Assembly (NCBI GenBank): GCA_023078555.1
Contig: CM041199.1
Location: 3,034,513 to 3,098,512 of the forward strand
Direction: 5' to 3'
DNA length: 64,000 nt
From: Ulva prolifera
Lineage: Eukaryota; Chlorophyta; Ulvophyceae; Ulvales; Ulvaceae
Each line of letters opens with the position of its first letter. Positions within the stretch are counted from its first letter, which is position 1. A program made the translations under genes and the position numbers. The notes below the pieces were generated by a model. It was not told the origin of the DNA. It saw only the letters and a program-made list of their open reading frames with translations, and did no database searches. This document shows positions 24,651-37,142 of this stretch, in pieces.

Positions 24651-27390
24651 TGCCGCAGCATGGGCACTGGCATTGACCAGCGCGGTCGCGCCCACGCATG
24701 TGGCCATGCGCCCAGGAGCGGCCGAGTGATTAGGGCAGGGGCATGCGCCCGGGTGTGTGTGGAGGAGTGGATTAGGGTGGGGGGCCGAGGGCTGTGTTAG
24801 CGCCCTCGATGAACAAGACTCGTGCGCCGGTGGTCGGTGGTGCCACAAGATGGGGTGGCCAAAGGTGCGTGCGCAATGGGTTTTGTTCTTTGCTGGCGTT
24901 CATGGATGTTGCTGGCCATGTCGAGCATGCGCAATGTCGGTGGGCTGCAGATTTAGTGTGTGTTTTCTGCTGCAGTGCCGGCGCGTGTGGGCATGTATGC
25001 ATGGAAGCAGGTGCTGGGATAAGGGAACGTGTCGTGCTTTAATCTTTGCAGAGAGTTTCAAGTCAGGGAGTTTGTACAAACTAAATGTGTACTGCGCTTG
25101 CTGGCTAGAAAGCAGCTGTCTTCTCTGTGCGTGCGCCATCCATTGCCGTAGCTCTCCCACATTCGATCGCAGAGGCGTTTGCCAGGATATGCAAGGAACA
25201 CACAGCCACCGGGTGGAGCATTCCAGGGCGAGCTCGCTACAGTGGCTACAGTGCCCTGCCTGGGATACCTCGTCGATGTGGAGCCCGACTATGAGTGGGT
25301 TCACTGGCAGTGACCACCTGTGACGTACGGAGATGTTGCAGCTGCCAAATGATGGTCCCTGCTCATCACACATGTGGCAGAGATGCCTCATCGGTGACAG
25401 CGGCCTCTCTGCCAAAAGCATGCTCATGTACTGAAGAAATATCCTTGTTTCCTGTTGGGTTGAGTGTTCCGTGCGATGCCCTTGAAATCCCGGCTGCTGA
25501 CTGTGATACAGCTGATACAGCAGCCGGGAGCTGATACAGCACCTCGAGTTTCAGTAGTCTGTGAAGGAATTCCCTCGAAGGTGTCCCGGGCAGCACATGG
25601 CAGCAGCTTAGGTGTGAACTGGAGGAGACACCGAGAAGACAAATCGACTTCGCGTGTAGCTGCCACCACGTGCGGTCACACTCCATAACATGATTTGCAA
25701 CGTCTGTGAGTGATGCACGGTTCGATACAGTGCGAAGGGACAGCGGTCTTCGTGTGTGCTGTGCAGAGTGAGCTGCAACACTCAACGTCGGCAGCGACCA
25801 ATGCTCACTGACAATCTCACGCCACCCAATGCAGTATTCCTTGCAACTGAAAAATTCCCGCACATCGATGCACAACGGCATGAGCGCTGGGCGTGGACAG
25901 TGGCACTGGTTGAGCTCACATCGCAATTGCAGCTACGACCACAGGCGCATATACTATGCACATACTTGCATCAAATGATGAGACATCGCACGTACACTGT
26001 GACTTCCGGATCGATGGGGTGTCGCAGCGGCGGACGCAAGACGGGTGGAGAGGTAAACTGAAGGGCGAGCGCCAGGAGCACCTCTGCACATACCACACAC
26101 ATTGCAGCAGGAATATTGTACAATGGAAGGAAAGCATCGCTTCCAGCCGGCAGGTGGAGCTCATCGTCCTGAACTGTATATGTCACGGCGTGCGCAATGG
26201 TTGGTGTCACCAGCTGCAGACGTTGAATGCAAACAAACAAGATCACATGTTAGGAGCAGCTTGTGTATATCAAGGTGAAGTGTGCTTGCAGCTTCGTGTT
26301 GAGTGTGCCTGAAAGGCCGGCGGTCGAGTTAGCAGTCCGGCGGAACCAGCTGCAGCCGTGGCTTGATGCGCGACAGTTGACCCACGAAGATGGTGGGCAG
26401 TTCGCTGCGCGAGCTTCAGCCTCGCGCCAGAGCGCTTCAGGGCGGCCGCTCGCCATCACCAGCGAACAAACGACGCGGCAGGTAAAGCTCTCCAAACATT
26501 ACACATATGTGCTGTAGCTGTAGCCCTGTCAATTGACAGTGTCAACTCCTCATGAATCAGACATCTACGCCTGGCGGCACAGCAGCGCGATCGTAAGCTC
26601 CGGCTGCGGGCGATCTTCCGCATTAGCGCACGACAGTGTCCTGACGACAGCCTTCAGGCCGTTCGGAACTTGAATGCAAGCATCTGACAATAAATTCACG
26701 CGCTGGGCCCATGGTGCGCCACGCCATCGCGAACGAAAGGTGTCAGGGAAACGCAAAGGAGCTGAAGGCCGATCTGCCGCGTGCTCTAGGCCGCAGTCGA
26801 AGATGCCATGCGGGTTATCGGAGTGAACTTCACGTTTCGAATCGCTGACCGCTGGGCCCGCCACCCAGGCAGGCGCAGATTTTCGAACAGGTGCAGGTAC
26901 TTTGGGCATGTCCGACACGAGCCATCGCCAAGGCGATTCAATGCTGTGGCTGCACATTCATGCCGCATCACGATCTAGTAATACATCTCAGCAATGCAGC
27001 CGGACGATGGCCGACCTCTTGCGCATATTTTGTGCGTTGGTGCGCTTCCGCTCTCGAGCCTGCAGCGACCCGACAAGCACAGGCTGTGACGCAGCGATGG
27101 CGAACGTTACCGCACGTACCGATTGGTATTAAGATGCATAGGGATAACACGCGGCGGCGCATAATTGTGGGGCCAGACAGAGCTCACCCCACAGCCCACC
27201 GGTGGCCATACCAACAGCGGCCCGATGGCGGCAACGTTGCCATGCGCAGGCACCTGCAACCGACATATATATCAAGCTCGCGGCATTATCATCGCGGGTA
27301 TATGGCCCCCATGGTCATTCACACATGCACGTGTGCACATCTACGCTTCCAAGGCAGCTAGCTTGCGTCTTCATGCCGCGAACTAGAGCT

Positions 27391-29130
27391 ATGTCTGAGA
27401 TTACGGAGGTTCACCTAGGCCTTCGGGTCGCGCTGCTGCTTGTCGTCGGCATTTTCACAGCAACAGCCGTTGCCGGAGGAGCCATCCCACGTACGGTCTT
27501 GATGCCCACTGAAGTATGCCTGCGAGCATGTATCCAGCGGTTCTGCATGAACCAGTGCTTGCTGAGTCACTGATCTCTTCATTGCATTCCGGCCCCCTTC
27601 GTTTTGCTCGCATGATGCATTCCATTGTCTCGTAGATGTGATTTGCGCAAAATCTGGCACGCATGTGTCCACGGGTGCATGCAGGCCCCGGCCCTGCGTT
27701 CTCTCGCGGCCGCAGCAGATCACATCGGAGCCGCTCCGCTGATCCTGCACCTGTATCTCCCGAGCAGAAGTGCACGCCCGTCCCCGTCGGTGTCGAGAAG
27801 TTCCTGAGGGCCCAGACGGGCTTCCCCTCCAACCTGCGCCAGTTCTTCCCCCCCGTGCTTGACGTCCTCGGGTACCAAACCACAACGACGGACGTGTTCG
27901 CCTTGGCCGACATCCACGGAGCCATGGACGCCTGGGTGCAGCAGCAGATTGAGTGCGAGTGCGGGGGCAACAAGGACAGCGCCGGCTGCCGGTACAAGGC
28001 CTGGAAGCCATGGAAGCTCGTGGAGGGCACTGTGGAATCTTGCGGGACACAGGGCGGTGAGCGTGAAGAGGTCCGGGTGAAGATCAGAGCCGAGAACGTT
28101 CTCGTGTTTGCCCAGGTCTGCCCCACACTGTGGCGTGCCAGTGAGTCTGAATGATTCCACTTCTGCATCAGATTCGCGCCAAGCTCAGCTGGGGATCAGC
28201 ACTCGCGCAGGCACATCGTGTCTGCCAAGACGCTGCTGGAGATAGTGCGCATGAGGATGCTGCAGGTGACAGTTCACCGACTGTGGCGTACCTGCTACAT
28301 GTCAGCTGCTCATGAACACGGCATGCCGAGCTCTTCGACACGCATACCTGCATTGTACTCAATCAAGTGAAGGCCGGCGTGACCTGCACATGCACATGTG
28401 CCGCACATGCACACATGCCGCACATGCACACATGCCACACATGCACAAATGCGTGGGTGTTTTGGTGTGCGCTTCGTGTGGCTTGCTGCGTGGTGTGCGT
28501 TTCCCCTGCTTCTTGCTTGCGGTGCTACCTGCCTCGCTTGCTTTGTCCTTGTAACACATGCACAAATGCCGCACATGCACACATGCCGCACATGCACACA
28601 TGCCGCACTCAGAAGTATTGACGCCATGGGACCGACGACACAGGTTCTCAGCTTCGCACAGTGACCCTGACAGGGCCGGTGTGAAGCATGGCCTTCCAAC
28701 TAGTTACACGCACCGCTAGGTGCATGGTTAACAGCCATGACCACTGCTGCAGTCTATCAGAAGTCTGAGTGCGAATGGCTTCAACTACAAGGCCACGGAC
28801 ACCACATTTGGGGAGAAGCTGGCTTCCGAAAGCCCCGTCGATCCCAGGAAATGGGTCTTCGGAGAGTCGGACTTCGAGTGGACGTTCCACAAGGCGACCG
28901 ACGTGGACATGGGACTCGTCAACTACTACCTGAAAGCGGTAGAGCCGACGCCAAACTCTGACCCTAACAAGTGGACTCCACTGAACCTGACACCGTACCA
29001 GACGTCCGTGCGGGTCACGGCCAAATCAGCGAGCGAGTGTCTGAGTGTTCAGCTCACGAGCAGCGATCAGGACTACCTGGGAGCTAGTGAAGGGTTTAGA
29101 GGTGCCGGAGTCCGCATCACCGCATGTTGA
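27391..29130 (+). CDS. Secreted cysteine-rich protein, family A, copy A1
   Basis: Three exons: 27391-27490, 27685-28115, 28753-29130; phases 1 and 0 as in A2 and A3; 302 residues. Exon 1 is a signal peptide (LRVALLLVVGIFTATAVA). Exon 2 has FLRAQTGFPSNLRQFFPP, FALADIHGAMDAWVQQQIE and the cysteine motif CECGGNKDSAGCRYK, and ends VFAQ. Exon 3 has VDPRKWVFGESDFEWTF and PNSDPNKWTPLNLTPYQ and ends in a cysteine (RITAC). Seven cysteines follow the signal peptide. I do not recognise the fold. It is the most diverged full copy and has a short first intron (194 bases, against 1.5-1.7 kb in A2 and A3). A family-1 retro-insert lies in intron 2. Likely extracellular or wall-associated by inference. Confidence 0.8.
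28437..28569 (+). mobile_element. Short retro-insert, family 1, copy c, in A1 intron 2
   Basis: Body 28453-28553 (101 bp) ends CTTTGTCCTTGTA and is flanked by a perfect 16-base duplication ACACATGCACAAATGC. It belongs to the subtype with GTGTGGCTTGCTGCGTGGTG, shared with copies d and g. It sits inside a simple repeat built on ACATGCACACATGCCGC that continues on both sides. Confidence 0.85.
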
Positions 29131-31324
29131 CACAGTCACACGTACCTCACAACTCGTGATGGTGTGCTGAGCCCTGCTATGATGTAGTCAGGGGGTTGCG
29201 TGAAGAGCGGCGAGGGGGCTCCAGGACGAGAAAAGCACGGCCGATGCCCGGGCAGTGTATGTTCGAGATAGAGAGAGGGTGTGAGGTGTTGAGGGATGCA
29301 GTGGCCCCCACCGGTGTTAGGTCGCTTTGCAGCATTTTCAGGGCTGCCACCCAAAATTTAGACCTCGACATTCGGAATTGTTCCATGTGATCGGGCCCTA
29401 TGACCCAACACTGATGCGGGGCCCCCGCGTGCATTTGGCATGGCAGCGGCCGCGAGTGGGATCCCGCGGAGGCTGCGGCGGAGGCTGCGGCGGGGGGTGG
29501 TTGTGTGGGCGAGGGCCACACGAGACGTCCTTGTTCGCCTGCGGCAGAACTGTGTGGCTGTGGTGATTAAAGCGTGTTTGAGCATGGGGAGTGACGGTGG
29601 TGTGGCGTGGTTGTGGTGTGTTGCTGTGCACCTCTACCTGGGCCGTCCCTCCCCACACCGCCATCAACCTGGCAACACAATGCATGCCACACAGGACAGT
29701 TCTGCCTCGAGCTAGCAGCCTGCCGGGCAGCGGGCTGCATATAGAAAAGGTGTGGGTGTGTCCTTGCGGTCACTAGGCCATCAGCATGGTTATACTCAGG
29801 CTGCATGTGGCATAGGCTGTATTGGCGGAACAGTGCAATCGAATTCTCATCTGAGGTGGAAGTGCAGCCATCCACCTTGTGCCGACACGTGTTGCAAGCG
29901 ACATCGATCACCTCCAGTGATCCTACTCGTACTTGCCGCAGGACCAGTCCATACGGGACCAGTCTCACCCCATCAGCACAGCTCCGACCAGGCACTCGGC
30001 TGTTTGGCCAGCAACACTTGCACAGGTCCGAAAATTATCTGCATTCCTCTGTTCGGCAATAGCTCCCCGAACCAGACGATATATCCGAGACTGCTGACTT
30101 TGCGGGCGTGGTGATGTGCTGCAATGCACTGCATGGACAATTTCGGCTAGTGGTACATAGGGCGGGACAAAGCATGCAACCGTAAATTCTTGCGGGCTTG
30201 ATCCAGACTAGACACAAGAGCTACAACAACAAGCACAATATCTGTGCGGCCGCGGGGATGGCGTGTGTTTTGGGCATGTAGCCTCACACGCCACGACAAT
30301 GTTGACCATGCGATCAGCTGCCCTCGCTGCTACAGAGAAACGATTTTAACACAGTTCAAAATATGGTCGTGTTGCAGTATCTGACGTTGAAAGCTCTGTG
30401 CCGTGTTGAACGTGGGCCACTACGCTTCACAGTCACTCGGACGCCCGCGCGTTACGCCAGCCAGCAGATCGAGGGCGGCAACTTCTGCGTGACATCATCA
30501 TACCTCAAATGTACAGAAAAGAGTGCACCATAGGCCGCCTGGTTATCCAACCTTCTTGCTTGTCGACAGCGCGCCACAGGCAGTGACCGGCAGCGCAACG
30601 ATCGCAATTGTTTGGTCACGTCACATGCTAGAAGTACAATTCACTGACAGGCCCATTTCTATTTAAGTCATGTGCTCAGAACGCAGATACTGTGTGGGCA
30701 TCACAGATTAGTACGCCAGTTTGACTTCTAATGAAGCCTCTGATTCATTCTGCAAGTAATGTATCAACATAGCTCGCCTGTCGCCAGGGATCTCGACACT
30801 GTCGGGATCCCGACACTGTCTGGCCGTCTCCTGGTCGATCACCACTGTTGAGCCGTTGCGCGCGTGAAAGCCGTGGGCAGTTCTCATGCATCTGCGCGTG
30901 GCTGCAAGAGCGATCTCCTGAGGCTACAGGTGCGCTTGAAGTCTGGTCGAGGCCAGCGAGGCACGTGTGTCACCGACGCACGGCCGCATCGAAGCCGTTG
31001 CAGACCATCTCGCTGTTATATGCCCCCCCTGTAGTGTGCGTGCCCGCGAATCGCGTTTAAATGTATCGGTCATGCATGTGATCATGAGCGTTGCTACCCG
31101 AGAGAAAGCCATGATGCGCATGGAAGCGAGCAGAGAGACTGCATACTGTGAATTGCGTTGCAGCGCCAGATGCAACTGAATAAGATGGCTTAGCTGTGCA
31201 AGACCAGATTGCGTGGCCGGGGAATGCTCAGCGCTGAGTTGACACAGTCAAATGGGATGTGACACGAAGTCAGACACCCGGACGTCGACGGTGTACACAA
31301 CTTGTTGTACACACCCATGGGCGC
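29131..31324. other. No recognised gene
   Basis: About 2.2 kb after A1. The first part probably contains the A1 3' untranslated region. At 30788-30820 a 16-base unit (GGATCTCGACACTGTC / GGATCCCGACACTGTC) is repeated once. Other frames are short and unremarkable. Confidence 0.5.
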
Positions 31325-31454
31325 ACACCGCAATGTGATTTTCTGCGCGTGGTGGGTGTGGCGTGCGAGGGTGTCTGGGTGTGTGCTTGGTCTGCTTGCT
31401 TCTTTCGCGGTGCTGCCCGCCTTGCCACCTTTATCCTTCAACACTGCAATGTGA
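31325..31454 (+). mobile_element. Short retro-insert, family 1, copy e
   Basis: Body 31340-31439 (100 bp), with TTCTTTCGCGGTGCTGCCCG and a 3' end TTTATCCTTCA, where the last bases differ from the usual TTGTAA. The 15-base duplication is ACACCGCAATGTGAT / ACACTGCAATGTGAT with one mismatch. Confidence 0.75.
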
Positions 31455-31545
31455 TGCTGTGCAATGCAGCACACTGTTGTCCCACACGGAACCTTCCACA
31501 CGGAAGCTTCCTGTACCACGCCACCGTCCTCACAACAAGATCTAG

Positions 31546-33474
31546 TCACCTCAGACACTGAAATGCTGGCAGGTCCTCCACCCTTTCTGGCACTTCTGTT
31601 GTGTCACAGTCAAAAGAATATCTCAGGCGGCGGAGGTGCTTGAGGTGTTCCAACACATCCAGCTCAGATCCTGCGCCATCGCGCTCTGGAAACCACTCAT
31701 GCTGGGGCTGGCTCACATGCAGCTCCTCGAGGCGCAGCCGAGTCAGCAAACTCTCACACGTCTCCTCGCACCAGTTGTCAAACGCGCCCAGGTCGAGAGC
31801 CCTCAGCCTCGGCAAGGCTGTGCACGTGCTCAAGAACTGAATCTGCACCTGCAGGGGGTGCGCCCCGATGTCAAACTTGATATGAGTCAAATTTGTGAGG
31901 CCCCCCAGAGCCGACACAAAGTCGCCCAGCTCTTGCAGAGTGTACCGCGGACCGTCCACAGACCACTCTAGCCGCTCTAAAGAGGTGATGCTTGCCACAC
32001 TGACGAGCAACGCAGCTATGTTGTCCTCCAAATTCAACACTCGCGCGTTCATCCGAAGCTCGCTCAGGCGCCCCATAGATGACATGCCCGCCGCCAATGG
32101 CTCTAGGGGTTCATCAAAGAATTTGCACATTATGTCCAACGCACGGACACAAGGAAACATGGGCACATACACCGCCAGGTGAGGACCGCCTTTCTCATCT
32201 TCCAGCACATACATGTCGATCGACAGCTCCATGCGTGCTTGTGCCTCAGTAAGCGCAGCAACCATGCGCTCATGACTCCTCCGATCTACAGAAACAGGGA
32301 CGTGCAACACCTGCAGCTGCGGCATGCTCACAGCCACCTCCACCACCAGCGCGATTGACGCCACTCCTGGATCCACCAACATCGTCTCCCGTGCATCAAG
32401 GCGCGCCGCAAGATACTCCAAGCGGCTGAGACACGCCATCTGCGGCAGCGCCGCAGCGAGGCTGATGCATGGCTCTTGTGCATTCTCATGTGCACTGATA
32501 GTCGGCAGCCGCAGCCACAGACGCTGCAGCTGTGGCATACTCGGCATGTTCTTCAGCATCGCCGCCACATGCCTGGCAGTGACAGAGATGCAGTACTGAT
32601 CATTGCCAGGTAGAAGGTCAAGGTGCATGGAAGTGAGGGATTTCAGCGCAAGCGGCGCCGGGAGCACGTCCTCTGACAGCTGTGGCAGTGCCCAGTGCAG
32701 CCGTTGCAACTGGGTGAGGTCCGCAACACCGAACAGCATGGCCGCGCCATCATCGATTGGAGAATCGCGGTTGAACAGGTGAAGCCGGAGATCAACCAGC
32801 TGTGGCAGCATGTGGATGCTGTCGATCAGAGCCTCAGCCGCCGCCTCGGACGGGCATCCGCTACCATCGTCCTCTTGTATGTACCTGGCCCAGAACACAC
32901 CGATGTGTAGGGCGGTCAGGTGCGGCATCGCGCCGACAACGTCCGCCAGGGTCTGGAGGTCGCGCGTCTCTGGTTCCGCGAGGCTGAGGGTGTCCCACAG
33001 GTTGAGGGACAGCAGGGCGGAGCACTGCTGGATCGCCGGCGCCAGCGCGTCCATGATCGGGGCTGTGAGGAGGTTGCTGCTGCAGTCGAGGCTCTGGAGC
33101 TGCCGCAGCGTGGGCAGGCTGGCAGCGAGGGCGTCGGCGATCGGCTGCTGGAGGCCGACATCGTGGAGGTTCAGAGAGGTGAGCGCCGTCAGCTCCTCGA
33201 GGCTTCGCACGCATGAGGCGCTGTCTGCAGGAAGCGTAAGGCCTGCCAAGGACAGGGCCTGCAGGTGCCGCAGGGTAACGGCGGCTGAGAGCGCGGCATT
33301 GACTTGCGCGAGGGGAAGGAGGAGGAGTTTCAGGGTGGACTGGGCATCGATGGCGGGGTGATGGGCGCGGAGGGAGAGGGGGTGTAAGGAAGGTGGGAGG
33401 TGGCGGAGGCACCGGCGGAGGGGAGACTTGGAGAGGATAGCGAGCTGGACGTTCTCCGGGACGGCCGCGACGGC
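31546..33474 (-). CDS. Leucine-rich-repeat protein (ribonuclease-inhibitor type), intact paralogue
   Basis: Final exon of 642 codons, open without interruption, beginning after a GTGTAG acceptor with AVAAVPENVQLAIL. It contains many leucine-rich repeats, for example LTSLNLHDVGLQQPIADAL, LLSLNLWDTLSLAEPE, MPQLQRLWLRLPTI and LRLEELHVSQPQHEW, and ends FQCLR. No membrane span or signal peptide is visible in this exon, so a soluble interaction scaffold is likely. The initiator exon is not certain; a Cys-rich minus frame from 33646 (CRSCASTAASFDLCLPC) is a candidate. Similarity to the 19-21 kb copy continues upstream of the exon start, which supports duplication of a larger unit. Function unknown. 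Confidence 0.75.
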   Translation of the reverse strand, partial: AVAAVPENVQLAILSKSPLRRCLRHLPPSLHPLSLRAHHPAIDAQSTLKLLLLPLAQVNAALSAAVTLRHLQALSLAGLTLPADSASCVRSLEELTALTSLNLHDVGLQQPIADALAASLPTLRQLQSLDCSSNLLTAPIMDALAPAIQQCSALLSLNLWDTLSLAEPETRDLQTLADVVGAMPHLTALHIGVFWARYIQEDDGSGCPSEAAAEALIDSIHMLPQLVDLRLHLFNRDSPIDDGAAMLFGVADLTQLQRLHWALPQLSEDVLPAPLALKSLTSMHLDLLPGNDQYCISVTARHVAAMLKNMPSMPQLQRLWLRLPTISAHENAQEPCISLAAALPQMACLSRLEYLAARLDARETMLVDPGVASIALVVEVAVSMPQLQVLHVPVSVDRRSHERMVAALTEAQARMELSIDMYVLEDEKGGPHLAVYVPMFPCVRALDIMCKFFDEPLEPLAAGMSSMGRLSELRMNARVLNLEDNIAALLVSVASITSLERLEWSVDGPRYTLQELGDFVSALGGLTNLTHIKFDIGAHPLQVQIQFLSTCTALPRLRALDLGAFDNWCEETCESLLTRLRLEELHVSQPQHEWFPERDGAGSELDVLEHLKHLRRLRYSFDCDTTEVPERVEDLPAFQCLR

Positions 33475-33921
33475 CTACACACATAGCAGGGCGGTCTGTG
33501 GTGCTCCACTTGAACACCGGATGCAAGTCGTTCGACAGCATGCTGTGGATGCAAGGGAGGCACAGATCAAACGACGCCGCTGTAGACGCACAGGAGCGAC
33601 ACCAGCCGAACTGGCTCACGTGGTCCGGCATGCTGATACCATGCAAACTTGATCAGCTCTTCACCTGAGCCCTGCGTTGCGATGCCCGATCTACATCGAT
33701 CTGTGGCGCCAAATAAGCTTGTAGGCGGCCCGAGCAACTAGTCTACGTATACCACTGTGCGTATACTGTGCCTTTGGTTTGTACCTGGCGCCTCGGCACT
33801 CTAGATAAATCTGGCCTAGTGTTCCATGCTGCCAAACTGCATGCACAGCTGTGCACGCAGTTGAGCAGCATGCGCGATCCGACACCGGCAATGCCACGCG
33901 CTGCCTCGCGCTAACACACTG

Positions 33922-33990
33922 TCAGTACTGAAAGCATAGCATGTGAGCACGTGGCACATTATCACACGCTATGCTTCGAGTACTGGCCGT
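33922..33990. repeat. Imperfect inverted repeat, about 24-bp arms
   Basis: CAGTACTGAAAGCATAGCA on the left matches the reverse complement of the right arm, CAGTACTCGAAGCATAGCG, with few mismatches. Weaker complementarity continues outward through GTAACAC-like sequence. It could be a foldback or miniature inverted-repeat element. Confidence 0.6.
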
Positions 33991-36900
33991 GTTACAGTGT
34001 AACGGACATGTGAAGCATTCAGCTCCTGTAGCCACTGCGGAGTGGCTCATCAGATAGCTCTCAGGGATAGAACCACTAGTCGTTCTCATGGCGCGCTGTG
34101 ACCGATGACGCCGGAAACCGACAAGAGTTGATTAAACGTACGCTGCATGCGCAGTGACTAGCGGCAAATGCCATGCTGATCAAAATTATTCCGGGTATGT
34201 TTGTGCAAGCAGATCAGACGGCGGTGGCTTTACACACAGCAGCCGAGTGCGTTCAGTCTTAGGCTGGCTTGTTGACAGCACATCAGACACTCAGATTTGG
34301 CGGTGCAGGTAGAATTGTTGTGTCAGCAACATAGAGAAAGCCAGGGCTGTGAAGAAGGTGGCCAAAGGTGGCCAAAGGAACATTGCAGTTTGCCACCGTT
34401 GCATGAACACAGTTCCGCCTATGCTGGTTGCGCCTGATCAGACATATATATAGACTCGCCATTCAAGAAGTATATGAGCCTGGACAGGGAGGCTTGGGCA
34501 CCTCCTACACCCGATATGGCCCCGATGCTCCAAAATTGCAACGCAAGCCCGTTTGTGCAGAGCTTGGCTGCTCTACACACACAAGTGAGAATGCTGTTGT
34601 GGTCTGCGGTCCGAGGCGCTACTAGTAGCCACCCCAGGACCTCGCTGACATGATGCTGTCAGCAGGTGACCAATCTGCTGTGCCGCCACGCTTCATCAAT
34701 CAAGACTGCTGCAACGGGAACTTGCACTGGATCGTTCCATCGACGAAATTTCCGTTGATGAGAAATATAGGCGTTCAGCAATATACCATTAATGAAACAT
34801 CTTGTCCTACTGAATCTGAAGGTGATTGACAGCAGTTGACGAGAGCTGAGGAACTGGCTGATTCGATGCAACGACATGTTGCAGGACGCTATGGTCTAGG
34901 ACAGCAGTTGCCCCAGAATGGTATCTTTTCTCCACCAGGTCAACTGCGAGGTGCAGGTGCAGGCATACCTCGTACAAGGTATCGTCTGGGTCCTGCATCA
35001 CTTGCGTGGAGATGTCCAACACAGGTTGTGGGCGGAGCGGGTCTTGCTGTGCTCGTCAATCAGAGTGCTGACCGCCTGCATCAAGGGGCACGTGTCAGGG
35101 TGTTGAGATCATGCATTCTTCATTGGCCACTGGAGCAACATGGCCTTGCCAAAGGCGAACTACAGTTGAAGATCGGCATGCCCGATCCCTTTGGGACACG
35201 GCAGTGCTGTGCCTGCTGTAACCTGATTTGGGCGTTCGACCATCGCACGGGCAGCGAGAGAGGGAGTATTTGGTTTTGTTTATCTATTCCTTTTCAATCT
35301 TCTGTAAACATCGCACATGCAGCGAGACGTGGAGCCATCTCCGCAGGCATGTGAACGTAAGACAAGAAAGCGGCAGCCGACAATATTCTAGCCTCCAATG
35401 AAGAAAGTAAATTGTATGAGTTCGCGACGGAACAGAGTGCATATGTATATTATGCGCTGGCCTGTCACACGGTGTGGACGCCGGGGTGCTGGGCCAGCAT
35501 CGCACTGCCAGCATCGCAAGCGCTGGCCAGCCATGGCGCACACAACGGCAACGACACCGATTAAATTTTTTTGTTTCAACGACAGCGACTATACGAAAGC
35601 CATGTCTGAGTCGAACGCTGCGGATATGAAGTCGCACCGCTGTCTCCGCTGGAAGATGGTTGAGAGGTAGCGCTGGTGTGAGTTGGGTCGCGTATACGTA
35701 GGTGACGGTCCGAGGGATCGCCGCTGCGTTTGCGGATCTGGAGGTCTCCGAAAAGAAAATCTTGTAAGATAAGAGAAAAGAAAATCTATCACTCCTGATA
35801 GAGCTCAGTCTGCTAGGTGTGGAGAATGTCACTGATCCAAGATGGGCGAGTGCTGTCCTAGCTGAACCGCCTCGAGCTCATGCCACGGCGTGATAGAGCG
35901 TTTTGCAAAGGCAAGCTCCCAGCGCCAGTGTAAGGCCAACCTGACGTCTGATGATTTGTGCGGAGCTGAACAGGCACGGTGTGAAGCCGCGGCACGCATT
36001 ATCCACATGTGGCCACAGTGCGATGTCGGCCATGCATTGAGCCGAGATCTTGTAGACCACCTATCCCTCAACAGCTCAACACATGCAACTCACACGTGAT
36101 CACGCAACGTCTGCTGCTGCAGACTGCCACAAATGCATCAGAAGCTCACAAGCGTGAGGGTTCCGCGCTCAGGCTGACTGTCGCTGTAATCACCCTCGTG
36201 CGACGGCCCCGGGCCCCCGGGCCGGGGCGTCCCGCAGACTACATAGGCTTGACTGACGTCTTGAATGACGTTGAACGCTATCGAGCGGTCACGGTCTGCC
36301 CAACAGCAAATTCATCGTCACGCATGCGTCCGACAAAGTGGCTGTGAATGCCACGCGGCTCGATTAGATGTCACACCAGTCAGTGCATGAAAGAATGCGT
36401 ATGGTAGGAGGCTGGCATGCCGTTGAGCGACGACGCTCGATCGAGACGCGCCCCGGGAATGACGTGATCCAGGGCATGTCAACAATTGCGTAATCGCTGC
36501 TTGTGTGAGCAGCCAAAGCGCTTGCCGAAGCCCAAATGCGCCACGGACGATCAAAATTCAACATGCCTGAATGTGCACCCCCGGCTTCAGATTCGCGAAG
36601 CAAGCACTGACCAGCGACGTCCGCGATACGCAACGATATTAGCCAGTGTATGGTTTCAGGCCGATCGAGTGCAGGATTTGGAATCCTTGGGGTCGAAAAT
36701 GTTGCGCCAGGCCATACAGGCGCGGCGGTGCCACGCCAAGCATGCGCACAGGCCTGGGTAACGGCCAACGCACAATGGAATTGCAAGTTACACATGATTG
36801 CATGCGCGGTGCTCTCAGCTGCTGTCGCGGAGGCCACACAGTGCGCAGCATCAATACCACGTCTCTTGAACATGCATATGGTTCAATGACTCGACATTGA

Positions 36901-37084
36901 TGTGAGCGTTCATGTAGGCGACAGCGCAGAACGGTAGTGCAATGTCTTTTGCTTGTGTTCGAGGGTCGACGGCGACGACGGTGCTGTTGCGCATGACTGC
37001 GGTCGCGTTTCCGTGGCGAGGGCACCTTACGCATTGTAACAAACCCCGACAGACACATGGTGAGCCAGGGGGATGTCCCCTGCG

Positions 37085-37142
37085 CGTCATGACGCGTCAT
37101 TGCTCAGAACACATGTGTACACAGCTGTGACGCGTCATGACG
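37085..37142. repeat. Inverted repeat with nested TGACG/CGTCA motifs
   Basis: Perfect 15-base arms, CGTCATGACGCGTCA and its reverse complement, with a 28-base spacer. Each arm also contains near-palindromic TGACGCGTCA, the core recognised by bZIP factors in plants, so it could be a regulatory site. No gene is assigned next to it. Confidence 0.8.

Larger units (their letters stand above)
22360..27390. other. Long region without a confident gene
   Basis: About 5 kb. It holds a family-1 retro-insert, a second family-1-like relic near 23520-23566 (TGCTTTCGCGGTGCTGCC), a poly-C run and a minisatellite. Two minus frames look protein-like but match nothing I know: 88 residues at 24266-24532 and 130 residues at 26565-26957. 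A plus-strand stretch near 23210-23310 (VDPRNCPIGYGS, FTVDPVD) vaguely recalls family A exon 3 but is too weak to call. CATATATATC near 27263 is a candidate TATA box for A1. Confidence 0.4.

Noticed and set aside
28380-28620. Repeats around copy c as a tandem array of genes or a regulatory array
   Set aside because: They are a simple repeat (ACATGCACACATGCCGC type) interrupted by one retro-insert.
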